DNA of 64,000 nt from Syngnathus acus (taxonomy: Eukaryota; Chordata; Actinopteri; Syngnathiformes; Syngnathidae): the NCBI RefSeq assembly GCF_901709675.1, contig NC_051095.1, positions 17,844,456-17,908,455 on the forward strand, in the 5' to 3' direction. Position numbers and translations under genes: made by a program. Under the pieces are notes generated by a model. It was not told the DNA's origin. It did not search any database and was given only the letters and a program-made list of their open reading frames with translations. Shown piece after piece: positions 46,435 through 57,564 of this stretch (position 1 is the first letter of the stretch; the number at the start of each line of letters is the position of its first letter).

Positions 46435-48840
46435 AACCGAATAGTGTAATACAGTGCTATACACGCTATATACAGTGCTATATCCTTTAAACAGCATGAA
46501 CGTCCGTTTATTGCAAAGAAGTGCCACAGGAAGACGCCTCCGGGGAACTGATTCACCTCAGGACTTTTCCCAATCGGTCGATGTGGAGTCCTTCACAGCA
46601 AAACCACCAGGGAAGAAGTCCTCAGTTCTCGTACTGCTTGGTCGATGCAAAACCCTCCATAGCAACAGTCTCACTGCACTCAATGCCAATTTAGTGCATA
46701 TACGTAGCCTGCATCCTACATTTATCCATTTACAGTAATAATGTCTATTTTCAAATGACCCATATCAGATAACTTTGTGTTAGCTTTTAAAGAACACTGT
46801 GGACAGTCGTAATGTGAATGCATAAACAGCTAGGGTCGGTATGCTCTATTCATGCATAATGAAAGAACTAGACTCAAGTAATACTAACTTTAAACAACCC
46901 ATTTAATTGGCCTGGAATTACTACTTACTACTAAAGGTCAAGTTTTATTGATAAATGGAATACATTTCCCTTACATTGTCAAGTCAGGCTTATTTTTCAG
47001 AATAAACTGCACAAAGTGATTACAAGAAGACTTCTATACCCTGACCCCCAGGGACTATTCAGAAGGTACTACAAAATCATTTAATGATAAAAAAAATCTT
47101 CATTTTACTTCTTTTCTGCAAATTAACAACAAATATTACATAACATTTAAGGAAACCAATTGCTTTTCAGATACAATATGTATTCAGGGAATCCAATAAA
47201 AACACAACATTCCTCTCAGAGTGCACTTTTCTCTTTAGGAAAGAAAAAAAACAAAAACAATATCAACTTGTGAAAACACAACAAATTAAGTACAAACAAT
47301 TAATCCCCAAAGTCCTTTGTTTAAAAAAAAACCAAGCCACCCTGTGCAGTACAAATGTTTTGGTACAAGTTTTTGTTAATTGGCTGTCCTCTGAGTGCAG
47401 TTGTTGAAACTGCAGGAGTGCATACAAGAGCCAAACAGAAACTGCTATATGAATCTCGGTATGCTTGTACCGATCCAATAGTAATACTGAATTGTTAGCA
47501 ATAATATCGATACTTTGATTGAGCCTCCCCACCAATATCTTTCAAAATAACACATTATTACTTGGGTAACTTAAATTAACTGAGATTTAACTGCTGAAGA
47601 TCACAATGGACCACACACTCTTGTTATACTGCTTGAAGTGTACATCACCCTTTTGATTTGCATGCTGTTAAATTATCCTCAAATTATTCCACTAAATGTC
47701 TACAGCACTTATTGGAAGTATGTTTTTCCTCAAAGAAAATCTACAACAAATCAGCGTCAGAAAATTAGAGGATGCAGAATTTCCCTTTTTTTTTCCTGTC
47801 ACCACCACCCAAAGAAAAACCACACTACAGTTGAATTGCCTCACTTTATCACGAAGCATGTCCTTCCTCTAAACTCTCACTGAATGCCTGATTTTTCCTG
47901 GATAAGACCAACACGAGAGATCTACAACAGCTCCAAGCGCAGCAATCCCAGCTTGGCCTGAATGCACAGGAAGCCATGCCACCATGAGTCTGGTCCATGC
48001 AACTCGATTCAAATAACTACAGCCATGTCTCCCTTGAGTGATGACTCAAATGAGCCTGTTAGCCTTTGAACGAGTCGGCGAGGGAAACAGGAGATGTCAA
48101 CCAGGGAGAGCGCAACAAGGCAGAAAAAGCAAGGAGCATTTGTTCTGCCTGGGGCAGTTGCACTGCACTAGCTAGTTTTATGGTCTCTCTGCTGCACTGA
48201 TTTGACAGTCAATGCTTATCCTCCCAAAACTTTTACTTTTAATGAATGAATGGAAACTTTACTTAGTTTCATGTCAAAATTGTCAAATGGTTTTGAACTT
48301 TTTTTGTGCTCAGTTACACTTCTCCGACGACACACATGGAAATGTAGTGAAAAGTCACAGAGAGTGTTGCATTACAATCATGTGTTGTTTACAAACGAAA
48401 CACAGGAGAGGTGTAAATAAAACAAAGTTAAACCACTTCACAGTTTTGTGTTTCCATCTGTTTTGGTACACTGTGCCACGAGTGGTGTGATAAAAAACAC
48501 CCACTGAATAAAAACAATTTGTGTTTCAGATTCACAGTGCCCACTGATTCTGTTATGAAGCTTGTTTCTTGGCAAAAGTCTGAGAAAGAAGGCTGTTCTG
48601 CTGGCTTGTCTCCCAACCACAATCTGTTTGAATGCTTTAAGATCAATTGAGGTGTTGTCACCACTCAGTGAATAGAGTTTAGAAAAATCAAACACATGAA
48701 ACTCCTCTGCTCACAGCAAAGAAATGCAGCGCAAAAATAAACTGTCAACATTTTCACCCAGTCTTTCTCCACTGCAAATCAAAACACTTTTTACACTATT
48801 GAACTTGTGAGCTGTCACATTCTAAAAATGTAGGGCCTTA
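46435..48840. other. No gene recognised
   Basis: Mostly unique AT-rich sequence. The part to about 46735 may still belong to decayed LINE sequence but cannot be aligned by eye. Small frames have no domain. Confidence 0.4.
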
Positions 48841-48845
48841 AATCA

Positions 48846-49200
48846 CTTGATGATAATAATAATAATAATAATAATGATGATAATAATAACATTGATACTA
48901 TAATAATAATAATAATAATATTAATAATAATAATAAACAGCTGCATTATTATTATTACATTGTAACCTGGTGATTTATATACCACTACTACTGCTAATGA
49001 TAATAATAATAAACAGCTGCATTTTTATTATTATTATTAGCAGTAGTAGTGGTATTAATAATAACTATTATTATTATTATTATTATTATTATATAAATCA
49101 CCTGGTTACAGTAATAATAGTAATATTACTACTATAATAATGATGATTATTATTATTAGTTTTTATAGTTATTATTATTATTATTTTATTTTTTATTTAT
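48846..49200. repeat. (AAT)n-rich block with a nested hairpin
   Basis: Multiple AAT/ATT arrays surround an inverted repeat. The outer arm TGTAACCTGGTGATTTATAT (48961-48980) pairs with 49091-49110 with one mismatch, and the inner arm ACCACTACTACTGCTAAT (48981-48998) pairs with 49036-49053. The centre is near ACAGCTGCA, and AACAGCTGCATT also occurs just left of the hairpin. An ATT expansion separates the two arm pieces on the right side. Confidence 0.88.
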
Positions 49201-49204
49201 GTAT

Positions 49205-49560
49205 TCGCCAATGAGACGGAAATGTTGGAACATTATATCAACTTGAAATTCCTACTCACGAGCTCATGATAGGTCGGTGGCTTGACTGACAAAGTAGATG
49301 AAAAAAGTCACACAATGGTTGACAATAAAAAAATAAATAAAACACAATATCTGAAAATATTTGCATACATCACATGTTCTCCATGATGATAAATGTAATA
49401 CATGAAAATAAGCATTTGAGGTTTTAGGATTGGAAAATATGAAGGATTTTACAATGTTTGGAAGTTGACCCTGGTAAAGTACCAATAAAAAGAGCTGTAC
49501 CCTCTGAACTCTCGTAACATTGGAAATGTGTTTACAGTTGTGTTTACAGTTCTAATTAAG
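49205..49560. other. No gene recognised
   Basis: AT-rich unique sequence. Confidence 0.45.
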
Positions 49561-49564
49561 GCGA

Positions 49565-49815
49565 CTACAGTAGTGAGGCAGCATGGTTCTGGGTGATAGA
49601 GTGGTTGTCACCCAACCCAAAGGCTTTGTGTTGGATCCTTTGCTATTGTGACCATGTGTAGCTAGCTGTCCTTGAGAAAGATACTGAACCCTTAATTGCT
49701 CTTGGTGCTCTGTTATCAGTAGGTGAATGAGAACACGATCTTAAAGCGCTTTGAGTACCTGGTAGGTAGAAGCACTAACCTGGAAAAGTCAAAATCTACT
49801 TACCATTTACCATAC
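49565..49815 (+). repeat. Dispersed fish repeat (AAAGCGCTTTGAGT family)
   Basis: Landmarks GTGTTGGATCC, GTCCTTGAGAAAGATACTGA, TTAAAGCGCTTTGAGTACCT, GGTAGAAGCACTAACC and ACTTACCATTTACCAT match, in order, a non-autonomous repeat found in very many copies in percomorph genomes. It carries no coding potential. Boundaries and class are not certain. Confidence 0.6.
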
Positions 49816-49819
49816 TGAT

Positions 49820-51925
49820 TGATTCGCATCTCACCACTTAACATGATGACATGCTCATATGTAAAGCAAGAATTGGTTAGTTATATTCAACATTTGAATA
49901 GGCAGTGGATCTACCTTGTTGTTGCACTGCCCCCTGTTTTTCTTTAATCACAAATTGTTACAAAACATTTTTCCTCTTGATAGCATTATTATAAAAATCA
50001 TCACAGCACGTCAGTAATTCCCCTTATTACTGAAATGTCTTCAAATACCCTTCCCTACAATGGCAGTAAAGCCATAGACACAAACAGAGGAGCGTGCCCA
50101 AACAAATGCAAAGCACAGAACCACATACTCTGTTTGGAACAAACAGTATTTTGGGGGAAATAAATGTTGACGTGTAAAATACCACGTGCAGAGGCAAGCC
50201 GGAGCATTACTTCCCCTCCATGCTGCCACACGCACTCTCACAACATAGATTGTGACACTTAACTGCATGTGTAGTAAACTCTTCAGCCCAAGCCACACAT
50301 CTCCTTTCCACCAAGATAGAACCAGTGCAGCAACTTGGCTTCTGCTTCAGTATGTGTTATTCTGTTATGATTCATATACCGATCAACAGCATTGCATACG
50401 TTTGCATGTATTAGCATGAAATCATTTGGCGGATGAACAAGTGATCAATTTATTAGGGAGCCAAGACTGGCATTGTTATATTTCCACTTATATGATGCGT
50501 TATATTTTCAAATCTTAATGAGAAGATATGATGTAACCTTTGCCCTTAAAAGTAGTTTAATTGACACAGTCATTTGTGTAACTTCACTAACAAGAGGCAT
50601 GCTTCAGGCAAAAAACACGCAAGATCTTGGGTATTATGCAGAATCTATGGATATATCTTTTTCCCCCAATCCAGGGCTGCCACTGATCAAAATGAGGCCC
50701 CAGGCAAAATATGAGTGTGTGAGTGTGTGTGTATGTGTGTGTGTGTACACGTCGATCTCCAAAGGCACAATGTGTGTGCGTGTTTTTTTTTTTTTTTTAT
50801 AAATGTCTGTATATATGTGGGCTTAGCATTAGGGTTAAGAATTCGAGTTGAACACATATTGGTTTTAAACATTTATATTTTATCCAAGACATCTGTAAGA
50901 ATTGGTGCTTTTGCAAATATAACATTAGTCCTCCTCTGTTTAGTGGATTTTTTTGTTGCCTTGAGTGGCTAGTATGAAACTTAGGGAATGTGTTCCCTCC
51001 ATCTCCAGTGCCATCTGCGCCTATGATTGAGTACCAGTTGAATACAGGGTCAGTGGCAACATTTTTTGAGATATAAGCATTTTTCGGGCGACTATTTATT
51101 CTGACTTGAGAGCAAACATTTGAGACATGAGTGCTTTGGATAGTCACCAACTCAACTAACTTCACAACAAAAGGTTGTTTGGCAGATAGGCTAGTGAATT
51201 TTCTCCAAGGGGCTGAAAGCTGTTTATTTCCATTCAACGTTTATTGTTAAACTATGCATTGAACAGCAAAAATTATACATGCATTTACAAAAATCTGTGC
51301 TAGATAATCTAGTTTAGTTTCGTAGAAAAAAACGACTGCAGCTCTTCCTGTCAAAACATACTAGGTGCTATGAAGACAGTGAGATTCAGTCACATCCTCA
51401 ATGAAGCCCAACATCAAAGAGCAATCCTTAGATTTAGCACTATATGTACACGGGTATTACGATAAAGGTGTGGGGTCACTTTTAATGTCTTCCAACAAAA
51501 AAAAAAAGCATCCCTGAAGGTCTGCTTTTGAAGTCACTTGAGCACTATAACAAGGGGAAAAATCCTTTATATGTCAAGAGGGTTGGACTGATTGAATTCT
51601 GTTGCCTATCAGTGAATGGATCAACTAAGAAAGAGGAGCGGATTTGTGCTTGTGATAAACTGCAGCCTCTGCTGAGCTAAGGATTTACTGCAGGACATGT
51701 TGATGAAATCCACTCCTCCGGGATGCACTGCAGCACTTCTAACAATCGTGCTTAATCCAGATGCAAAAACTGACAAGCTGCAATCGTACTATGTAATGGA
51801 AAGAATAGAAGAAAGTTAATTTAAAACTGTCGCAGTACACAAGAAGATGCCAACGTAATCTTATTGTATTGAGTGAATTAGATCTTATCCAACTTTAATT
51901 TATCTTTTTTCTTTACCATGTTTTC
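49820..51925. other. No gene recognised
   Basis: Unique sequence with a short (TG)n tract near 50714-50747 and a poly(T) run near 50782. Open frames near these tracts and at 50797-51237 lack domains. Confidence 0.4.
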
Positions 51926-51929
51926 AGGG

Positions 51930-52010
51930 TGAGTGAAAAGATTTAGCCTATCCTAGCTGACTCAGGGTTACAGAGCATGGACTGCTCATCAGCCAATCAT
52001 AGGATGGACA
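51930..52010 (+). repeat. Dispersed CATCC-end fish repeat fragment
   Basis: AGCCTATCCTAGCTGACTCA plus CTCATCAGCCAATCATAGG corresponds to the GCTGACTTCGGG...AGCCAATCRCAGG part of copies A and B. Confidence 0.5.
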
Positions 52011-52339
52011 CCTAAAGGAATAAAAGTAACTTCACTGCCACTCAATTTAACAAAGTCCTTTACTAATGAGCATAAGAGTCACTAGCGTTCTCAATGGGAG
52101 TAAACCCCCTTCAGAACAATGGGATCCCTCCCTTGGGAGACCAGAGGAAGGGTAAGGTATTGACAATTTAGGCAGAGGACAAATATTGTGCCCAGAATTA
52201 GAGAGATATTAGAGTTGATGTTGGAACTGGAGGTCTGAAGTTGGAATGTTTTCCAGCCAGTGTGTATTGCAGGTGCAGGTAGTGGTAGTCTTATGTTGTA
52301 GTCATTGGGTTATGCTCCAAAGAGGCTGCAAAAAATTGA

Positions 52340-52340
<1 letters not shown>

Positions 52341-52409
<69 letters not shown>

Positions 52410-52415
52410 TGCGTG
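52341..52415. repeat. (TG)n microsatellite
   Basis: About 32 TG units ending in a CG-interrupted tail. Confidence 0.96.
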
Positions 52416-52419
52416 TTTA

Positions 52420-54140
52420 CCACAGTCCCCGTTTGATTTAACAGGATTCTTGAAAATGGAATGAAGGAAATTTTATTCATTTTAATAGGGAGAGATTATT
52501 TGAGCCATTGAGTTACAACTGTGGTCAATGGACATATTACTGCGAACCTGTATCTCAAGGCAGAAATTAATATTGAAATCTTGCTGTGGCTTTGATGCAC
52601 AGTGGTCTAATGTTATGTGTGTAACATAATTAAACAGAGACCACATCTAGTGAACTGGATGGAAAATAACTATGTATGGCACTTAATATAAGAGTGAGAT
52701 GTTCATCCTCTGTTACCAACCCTCAAAATCTCTCATATTTGGCATTTGCTTGCATTAAATAGATGTGCATGAACATTTGTTTGTGGGTTAAATTGCTGCA
52801 TTACTGTTTCTATTGATTGTTTGACCTGTTTGAAGAAACTGGGAACCTCTCACGCTTCATCATCACCATTTCAGCAGAGCAGATGACACCTCATGCAAAT
52901 GTGTAAACATATTCTCATTAGTTTGACAAAAATGTTAACACAGATGTCATTCAAGAAATCCAAACTCCATTGTTTTAGCTGTGGTTACAGAACAGAAACC
53001 ATATGCTCCGAGCCCTTAGAAACTCCGTGATCAGTATGCAATAACTAAAAGCACCTGTCTGACACACAGAATTTTTCAATTTGCAATCAGTTTTCAGACC
53101 TGTGTTGTTCTTTGCAAGCATAGATCGAGGAGGTCTAAGGCAGATGAGAAGTAAAGTGAGAGGGTAAGAGGTAGAGGGGTCAGACGAAGATAAGTCAGTG
53201 CGCGAGGTGGAGGTATAGCTGGAAGGGCTCAGAAGAAGAGACAGAAGAGTATCACTTGTCGCTAGCTCTTGTAGTATAGGCCGACTATCGATTTTTGTTC
53301 TTTACTGTGTTTGTAATTTAATTTTCCTAATTTGTCACGCACTAATTGATTTTATTTTTATTTCCACGTATTCTCTGTGTGAATGTGACATTTTTGCCAC
53401 GGTCTGAAAAATGAATGCAATCAATAAAATTTGCATTAAAGCCTATCTGATTATGGATGCATTTTTTGCAAGAGAGCAAATTTGACTACAAACGGCACTG
53501 GCATGTAAGCTATGTACAGTCATAGGCTGCAATGACAAGCAATGGTACACTGATTCACACAAGTGCTGTATATTTTGTTGCCCATTGTGTAATGATTGAT
53601 TGGAGGTGCTCATAGATTTTTGTCAAAGTTGAGTTGTTTGAAGGCAAAATTTGCTTTTTCTCCATATTTTGAATGTTTCAGCGCTGGTGTTGCCTTTTGC
53701 AAACAAAGTGTGTCATTTTGACCAATCTGGGATGTGTACAGCCCTCTGTGTTAACTGTTTTGAAAATGTCGATTTTGGGTTGACGGCTACGTCAAAACAA
53801 TCAATGAAAACTGTAACCTCCTACCTACCCAACCACCTCAACAATTTCTGAATAGTACAGAAATACAAATCATCATTTCCAGGCTCATATATGGTTTCTT
53901 TTGTGTGCAACCTTGGCTCTCCATTCAATGAACGAAGATTTATTTTTTTATCCTGTAGTCAAAGGCTCCAACCATGATCCAGATAGGCATTCATAACATA
54001 CCAAACATATTGAACATATTCTTTAGTCAATGTCACATGCATCAATAGGAACTTTTCTTGATTTCCTTTTGAATCAAAACACCTACATACCCTCCGATAC
54101 AATGTCACTATCCTCCACAATTTTTCAATTTCACATCTTG
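52420..54140. other. No gene recognised
   Basis: Unique sequence. A 66-codon frame at 53651-53851 has no supporting feature. Confidence 0.4.
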
Positions 54141-54257
54141 CACCAAAGGGGGGCCCTGGCGCCTCAGGAGGGGGAAGCAGTGCACCGTTAACACTGTTTA
54201 CAGTGGAGACGGTGTGAGGCTGACCTCGACTCGGGACGTCGTGAGTCGGATCTCGGA

Positions 54258-55092
54258 TTGAAGAGGAGCAGTGTGGTTTTCGTCCTGACCGTGGAACAAC
54301 GGACCAGCTTTATACTCTCGGCAGGATCCTCGAGGGTGCGTGGGAGTTCGCTCAACCAGTCCACGTGTTTTGTGGACCTGGAGAAGGCGTTTGACCGTGT
54401 CCCTCGGGGAGTTCTGTGGGGCGTGCTTTGGGTGTACAGGGTGCCGAACCAACTGATAAGGGTGGTTCGGTCCCTACATCATCAATGCCAGAGTTTGGTC
54501 CACATTTTCGGCAGTATGTCGGATTCGTTCCCAGTGGGGGTTGGACTCCGCCAAGGCTGCCCTTTGTCACCGATTCTGTTCATTACTTTTATGGACAGAA
54601 TTTCTTGGTGTCCAGTTTGGTGACCTCAGCATTGCATCCCTGCTTTTTGCAGACGATGTGGTGCTGTTGGCTTCTTCAAGCGGTGATCTCCAACTCTCAC
54701 TGGAGCAGTTCACAGCTGAGTGCGAAGCGGTCGGGATGAAAGTCAGCACCTCCAAATCTGAGACCATGGTCCTCAGTCGGAAAAGGGTTGAATGCACTCT
54801 CCGGATCGGGGATGAGATCCTGCCCCAAGTGGAGGAGTTCAAATATCTTGCGATGTTGTACGCGAGCGAGGGCAGGATGGAGCGTGAGATCGACAGGCGG
54901 ATCGGTGCAGCGTCTGCTGTGATACGGACTCTGTACTGGTCCGTCGTGGTGAAGAGGGAAAACTGGACGCCTCACAGGGGAGGTGTTCCGGGCATGTCCC
55001 ACCGCCAGGAGACCCAGAGGACAACCCAGGACACGCTAGAGAGACTATGTCTCTCGGCTGGCCTGGGAACGCCTTGGGATCCCCCGGGATGA
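54258..55092 (+). pseudogene. RTE reverse transcriptase pseudogene
   Basis: The LINE enzyme that primes cDNA synthesis at a nicked target. The first frame holds motif A (FVDLEKAFDRVPRG) and motif B (VGLRQGCPLSPILF) and ends soon after MDRISW. The second frame resumes with FGDLSIASLLFADDVVLLAS (motif C with FADD) and continues through SKSETMVLSRKRVECTLR, EEFKYL and RMEREIDRRIGAASAVIR. A frameshift or small deletion near 54600-54612 separates the frames, where the usual RRSQG-like segment is missing. After VVVKREN the sequence jumps to the C-terminal part, so the thumb and connection segments are absent. Non-functional. Confidence 0.85.
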
Positions 55093-55905
55093 GCTGGACG
55101 AAGTGGTTGGGGAGAGGGAAGTCTGGGCATCCCTCCTAAAGCTGCTGCCCCTGAGCCCCAACGCCAGATAAGCGGAAGAGATCCTGCCCCAAGTGGAGGA
55201 GTTCAAGTATCTTGCGATGTTGTACACGAGCGAGGGCAGGATGGAGCGTGAGATCGCCAGGCGGATCGGTGCAGCGTCTGCTGTGATACGGACTCTGTAC
55301 TGGTCCGTCGTGGTGAAGAGGGAAAACTGGACGCCTCACAGGGGAGGTGTTCCGGGCATGTCCCACCGCCAGGAGACCCAGAGGACAACCCAGGACACGC
55401 TAGAGAGACTATGTCTCTCGGCTGGCCTGGGAACGCCTTGGGATCCCCCGGGATGAGCTGGACGAAGTGGTTGGGGAGAGGGAAGTCTGGGCATCCCTCC
55501 TAAAGCTGCTGCCCCTGAGCCCCAACGCCAGATAAGCGGAAGAGATCCTGCCCCAAGTGGAGGAGTTCAAGTATCTTGCGATGTTGTACACGAGCGAGGG
55601 CAGGATGGAGCGTGAGATCGCCAGGCGGATCGGTGCAGCGTCTGCTGTGATACGGACTCTGTACTGGTCCGTCGTGGTGAAGAGGGAAAACTGGACGCCT
55701 CCCAGGGGAGGTGTTCCGGGCATGTCCCACCGCCAGGAGACCCAGAGAACAACCCAGGACACGCTAGAGAGACTAGGTCTCTCGGCTGGCCTGGGAACGC
55801 CTTGGGATCCCCCGGGATGAGCTGGACGAAGTGGTTGGGGAGAGGGAAGTCTGGGCATCCCTCCTAAAGCTGCTGGCCCTGAGCCCCAACCCCAGATAAG
55901 CGGAA
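54814..55905. repeat. 364-bp tandem triplication within the RTE element
   Basis: GAGATCCTGCCCC begins at 54814, 55178 and 55542, exactly 364 bases apart. Copies are about 98-99% alike: copies 2 and 3 share changes such as ATCGCCAGG for ATCGACAGG and ACACGAGC for ACGCGAGC, while copy 3 has private changes such as CCTCCCAGG and GACTAGGTC. The junctions join the 3' end AGCGGAA to the internal GAGATCC, which share GA/GAG microhomology. Copies 2 and 3 are most alike, suggesting stepwise duplication. Confidence 0.97.
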
Positions 55906-55983
55906 GATGGATGGATGGATGGATGGATGGATGGATGGATGGATGGATGGATGGATGGATGGATGGATGGATGGACGGACGGA
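55906..55983. repeat. (GGAT)n tail of the RTE element
   Basis: About 18 GATG/GGAT units directly after the 3' end, ending in GGACGGACGG. This is the usual tail type of Rex3-like elements, here expanded as a microsatellite. Confidence 0.95.
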
Positions 55984-55984
55984 T

Positions 55985-56550
55985 TTCTTGCACTCAAAAA
56001 ACTGTTGTCCTGTATGTTACTCCAAATACACAGGATCGGTGAAGAACAAAAAAAAAGGATAACATCCCACAGGCTATAAAATAATATAATTTTATATCAA
56101 TTGAAAAATATGGGCACATCTGTTCATTACTCTTGCTAGATATGAAGTGAGTATGAAAATCCCTGGAAAGTATAATTAAAGGTAATTTCGAAAAGGTTAT
56201 ACATTTTCTGAATACAAAGAGAATTATATGTGCAGGCGATGTTAACACAGACCCCAGTGACGCACTCGGGGGTCCAGCATTAGTTGCCCCTCCCTCACTA
56301 AATACAAAGCTAAGATGCTCACTTATGTAAACTAGTAACTTATGGTAATTAGGTTATTTAATTTTATACTCCATCATCAACTCTTTCCCATTTACAGTGC
56401 GATGGATGATGCTACTTCACTTTCGCCGATTCATCAGTCATGGCCACATGGCTGCATTGTTTTTGCTGATTTCTTTTGTCCATTTCGCACCAGAGTAAAA
56501 CAAGCTAAAAAAAATTGAATCATCTGTGGTAATCATTCACCATAATGCTA
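55985..56550. other. No gene recognised
   Basis: AT-rich unique sequence between the RTE tail and the hAT element. Confidence 0.45.
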
Positions 56551-56561
56551 ATACTACGTAT

Positions 56562-57365
56562 TAGGGATGCACCGAAAATTCGGCCACCGAAGATTTTCGG
56601 CCGAAAATTACCCAAAAGTGCATTTTCGGTTTTTGGCCGAAAGACCTAAATCACCGAAACAACACGGCCGAAACTTGTGATGACGTGAGCAAACAGCGCA
56701 ACCAGCACGCGGGAAAACGGGATAAGAGCCAGCATGTCCGCGGTGTGGACTGATTTCACTATCTCAGAGAAAGACCCACGGATAGCGATTTGCAAAACAT
56801 GCAATGCGGAAATTTCAAGAGGGGGTGCATCTGCAAAAAGTTTCTCCACGTCGGGTTTAATTCATCACCTGAAATCCAAACATCCCGATCGCCATTCTGA
56901 ATATGAGAAGAAGGCGACACAGAAAAGGAAACTGACACCGAGCACGCCCACTCCGTCTGTGGCGGACGTTTTTGAAAAGGCAAGAAAGTTCTCCAGTGAT
57001 TCTGCCAAGAGAACATATTTAATTTTACAGTCTTTTAGCAGGCCAGTCAGTTATAAGCCTGTAAATTATTATTTAATGTACACATGAGTGGGGTCAAGTT
57101 AAACATTTTATTTTTATTTTATTTTTGAATTTTAATTTATATTGTGCATTGTTGTAATGTCAGTGCTAAATAAATATTTTCATACTTTTGTAACTGGTTT
57201 ATTGCAATGCCTTGATTTTAGTGAGGTTAGTACACATGTAGCCATAAATGCTGTGGTTCTAATAACTGACATAATCATTTCTTTCGGTGTTTCGGTTTTC
57301 GGCCTTGGTTTCCTCATTTTTGGTTTTCGGTTTCGGCCAAGAATTTTTATTTCGGTGCATCCCTA
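56562..57365 (+). mobile_element. 804-bp hAT deletion derivative with 8-bp target duplication
   Basis: Ends are inverted (TAGGGATGCACCGAAA inward from the left, TAGGGATGCACCGAAA-like from the right), with additional internal inverted words of the type TTTTCGGCCGAAA. The octamer CTACGTAT flanks both ends (56554-56561 and 57366-57373), the mark of hAT transposition. Inside is only the first coding segment of a hAT transposase (BED finger). The RNase-H-like catalytic core and the C-terminal dimerisation domain are deleted. A poly(A)-like AATAAA lies near 57169. Confidence 0.93.
56734..57087 (+). CDS. BED zinc-finger protein, remnant of a hAT transposase
   Basis: A 117-codon open frame starting ATGTCCGCGG. 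Residues about 3-60 form a BED-type zinc finger: aromatic W5 and F8, ligands C20 and C23 (CKTC), then H45 and H50 in a LIHHLKSKHP segment. In full hAT transposases this domain binds the transposon ends. A basic stretch (TQKRKL) and a linker with ADVFEKARKFSSDSAKR, typical of the segment before the catalytic core, follow. After that the frame runs into unrelated residues and stops, because the rest of the transposase is deleted. The finger is free of stops and all four ligands are kept, so the copy is young or was selected. If expressed it might bind hAT ends without cutting, but this is inference. It could equally be a non-expressed relic. Confidence 0.65.
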   Translation: MSAVWTDFTISEKDPRIAICKTCNAEISRGGASAKSFSTSGLIHHLKSKHPDRHSEYEKKATQKRKLTPSTPTPSVADVFEKARKFSSDSAKRTYLILQSFSRPVSYKPVNYYLMYT

Positions 57366-57424
57366 CTACGTATGTACATTGTAATATACCTATCCTTTAC
57401 ATTCATTCATTTTTTTAAGGATTA

Positions 57425-57560
57425 ACACCTGTAGCCTACTCCTGCAGGTCACAGGTGTGTTAAAGGGTATTCCAACTGACTTTGGGCTGGTCACCAGTCT
57501 ATTGCAGCGCACTTACTATATAGACCAACAACCATTCATTCACAATGCAAATGTCGACAA
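57425..57560 (+). repeat. Dispersed CATCC-end fish repeat fragment
   Basis: CAACTGACTTTGGGCTGGTC, ACCAGTCTATTGCAGCGCA and CAACAACCATTCATTCACAA align to the middle part of copy A. Diverged. Confidence 0.5.
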
Positions 57561-57564
57561 AAAC

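Larger units (their letters stand above)
54148..55983 (+). mobile_element. RTE (Rex3-like) LINE, deleted and internally amplified
   Basis: This plus-strand RTE/Rex3-type element lacks the endonuclease half and has a deletion between reverse transcriptase and its C-terminal end. The latter is visible as SVVVKRE joined directly to a segment that encodes the normal ...GVPGMSHRQE... tail. The joined block from GAGATCCTGCCCC to AGATAAGCGGAA is present three times in tandem. The third copy ends in the family's natural 3' end, AGATAAGCGGAAG, and runs into a (GGAT)n tail. Sequence is much better preserved than the other two RTE copies of the window. Confidence 0.85.

Noticed and set aside
50797-51237. 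146-codon minus-strand open frame
   Set aside because: No recognisable domain, low-complexity ends and AT-rich unique sequence. Treated as chance.
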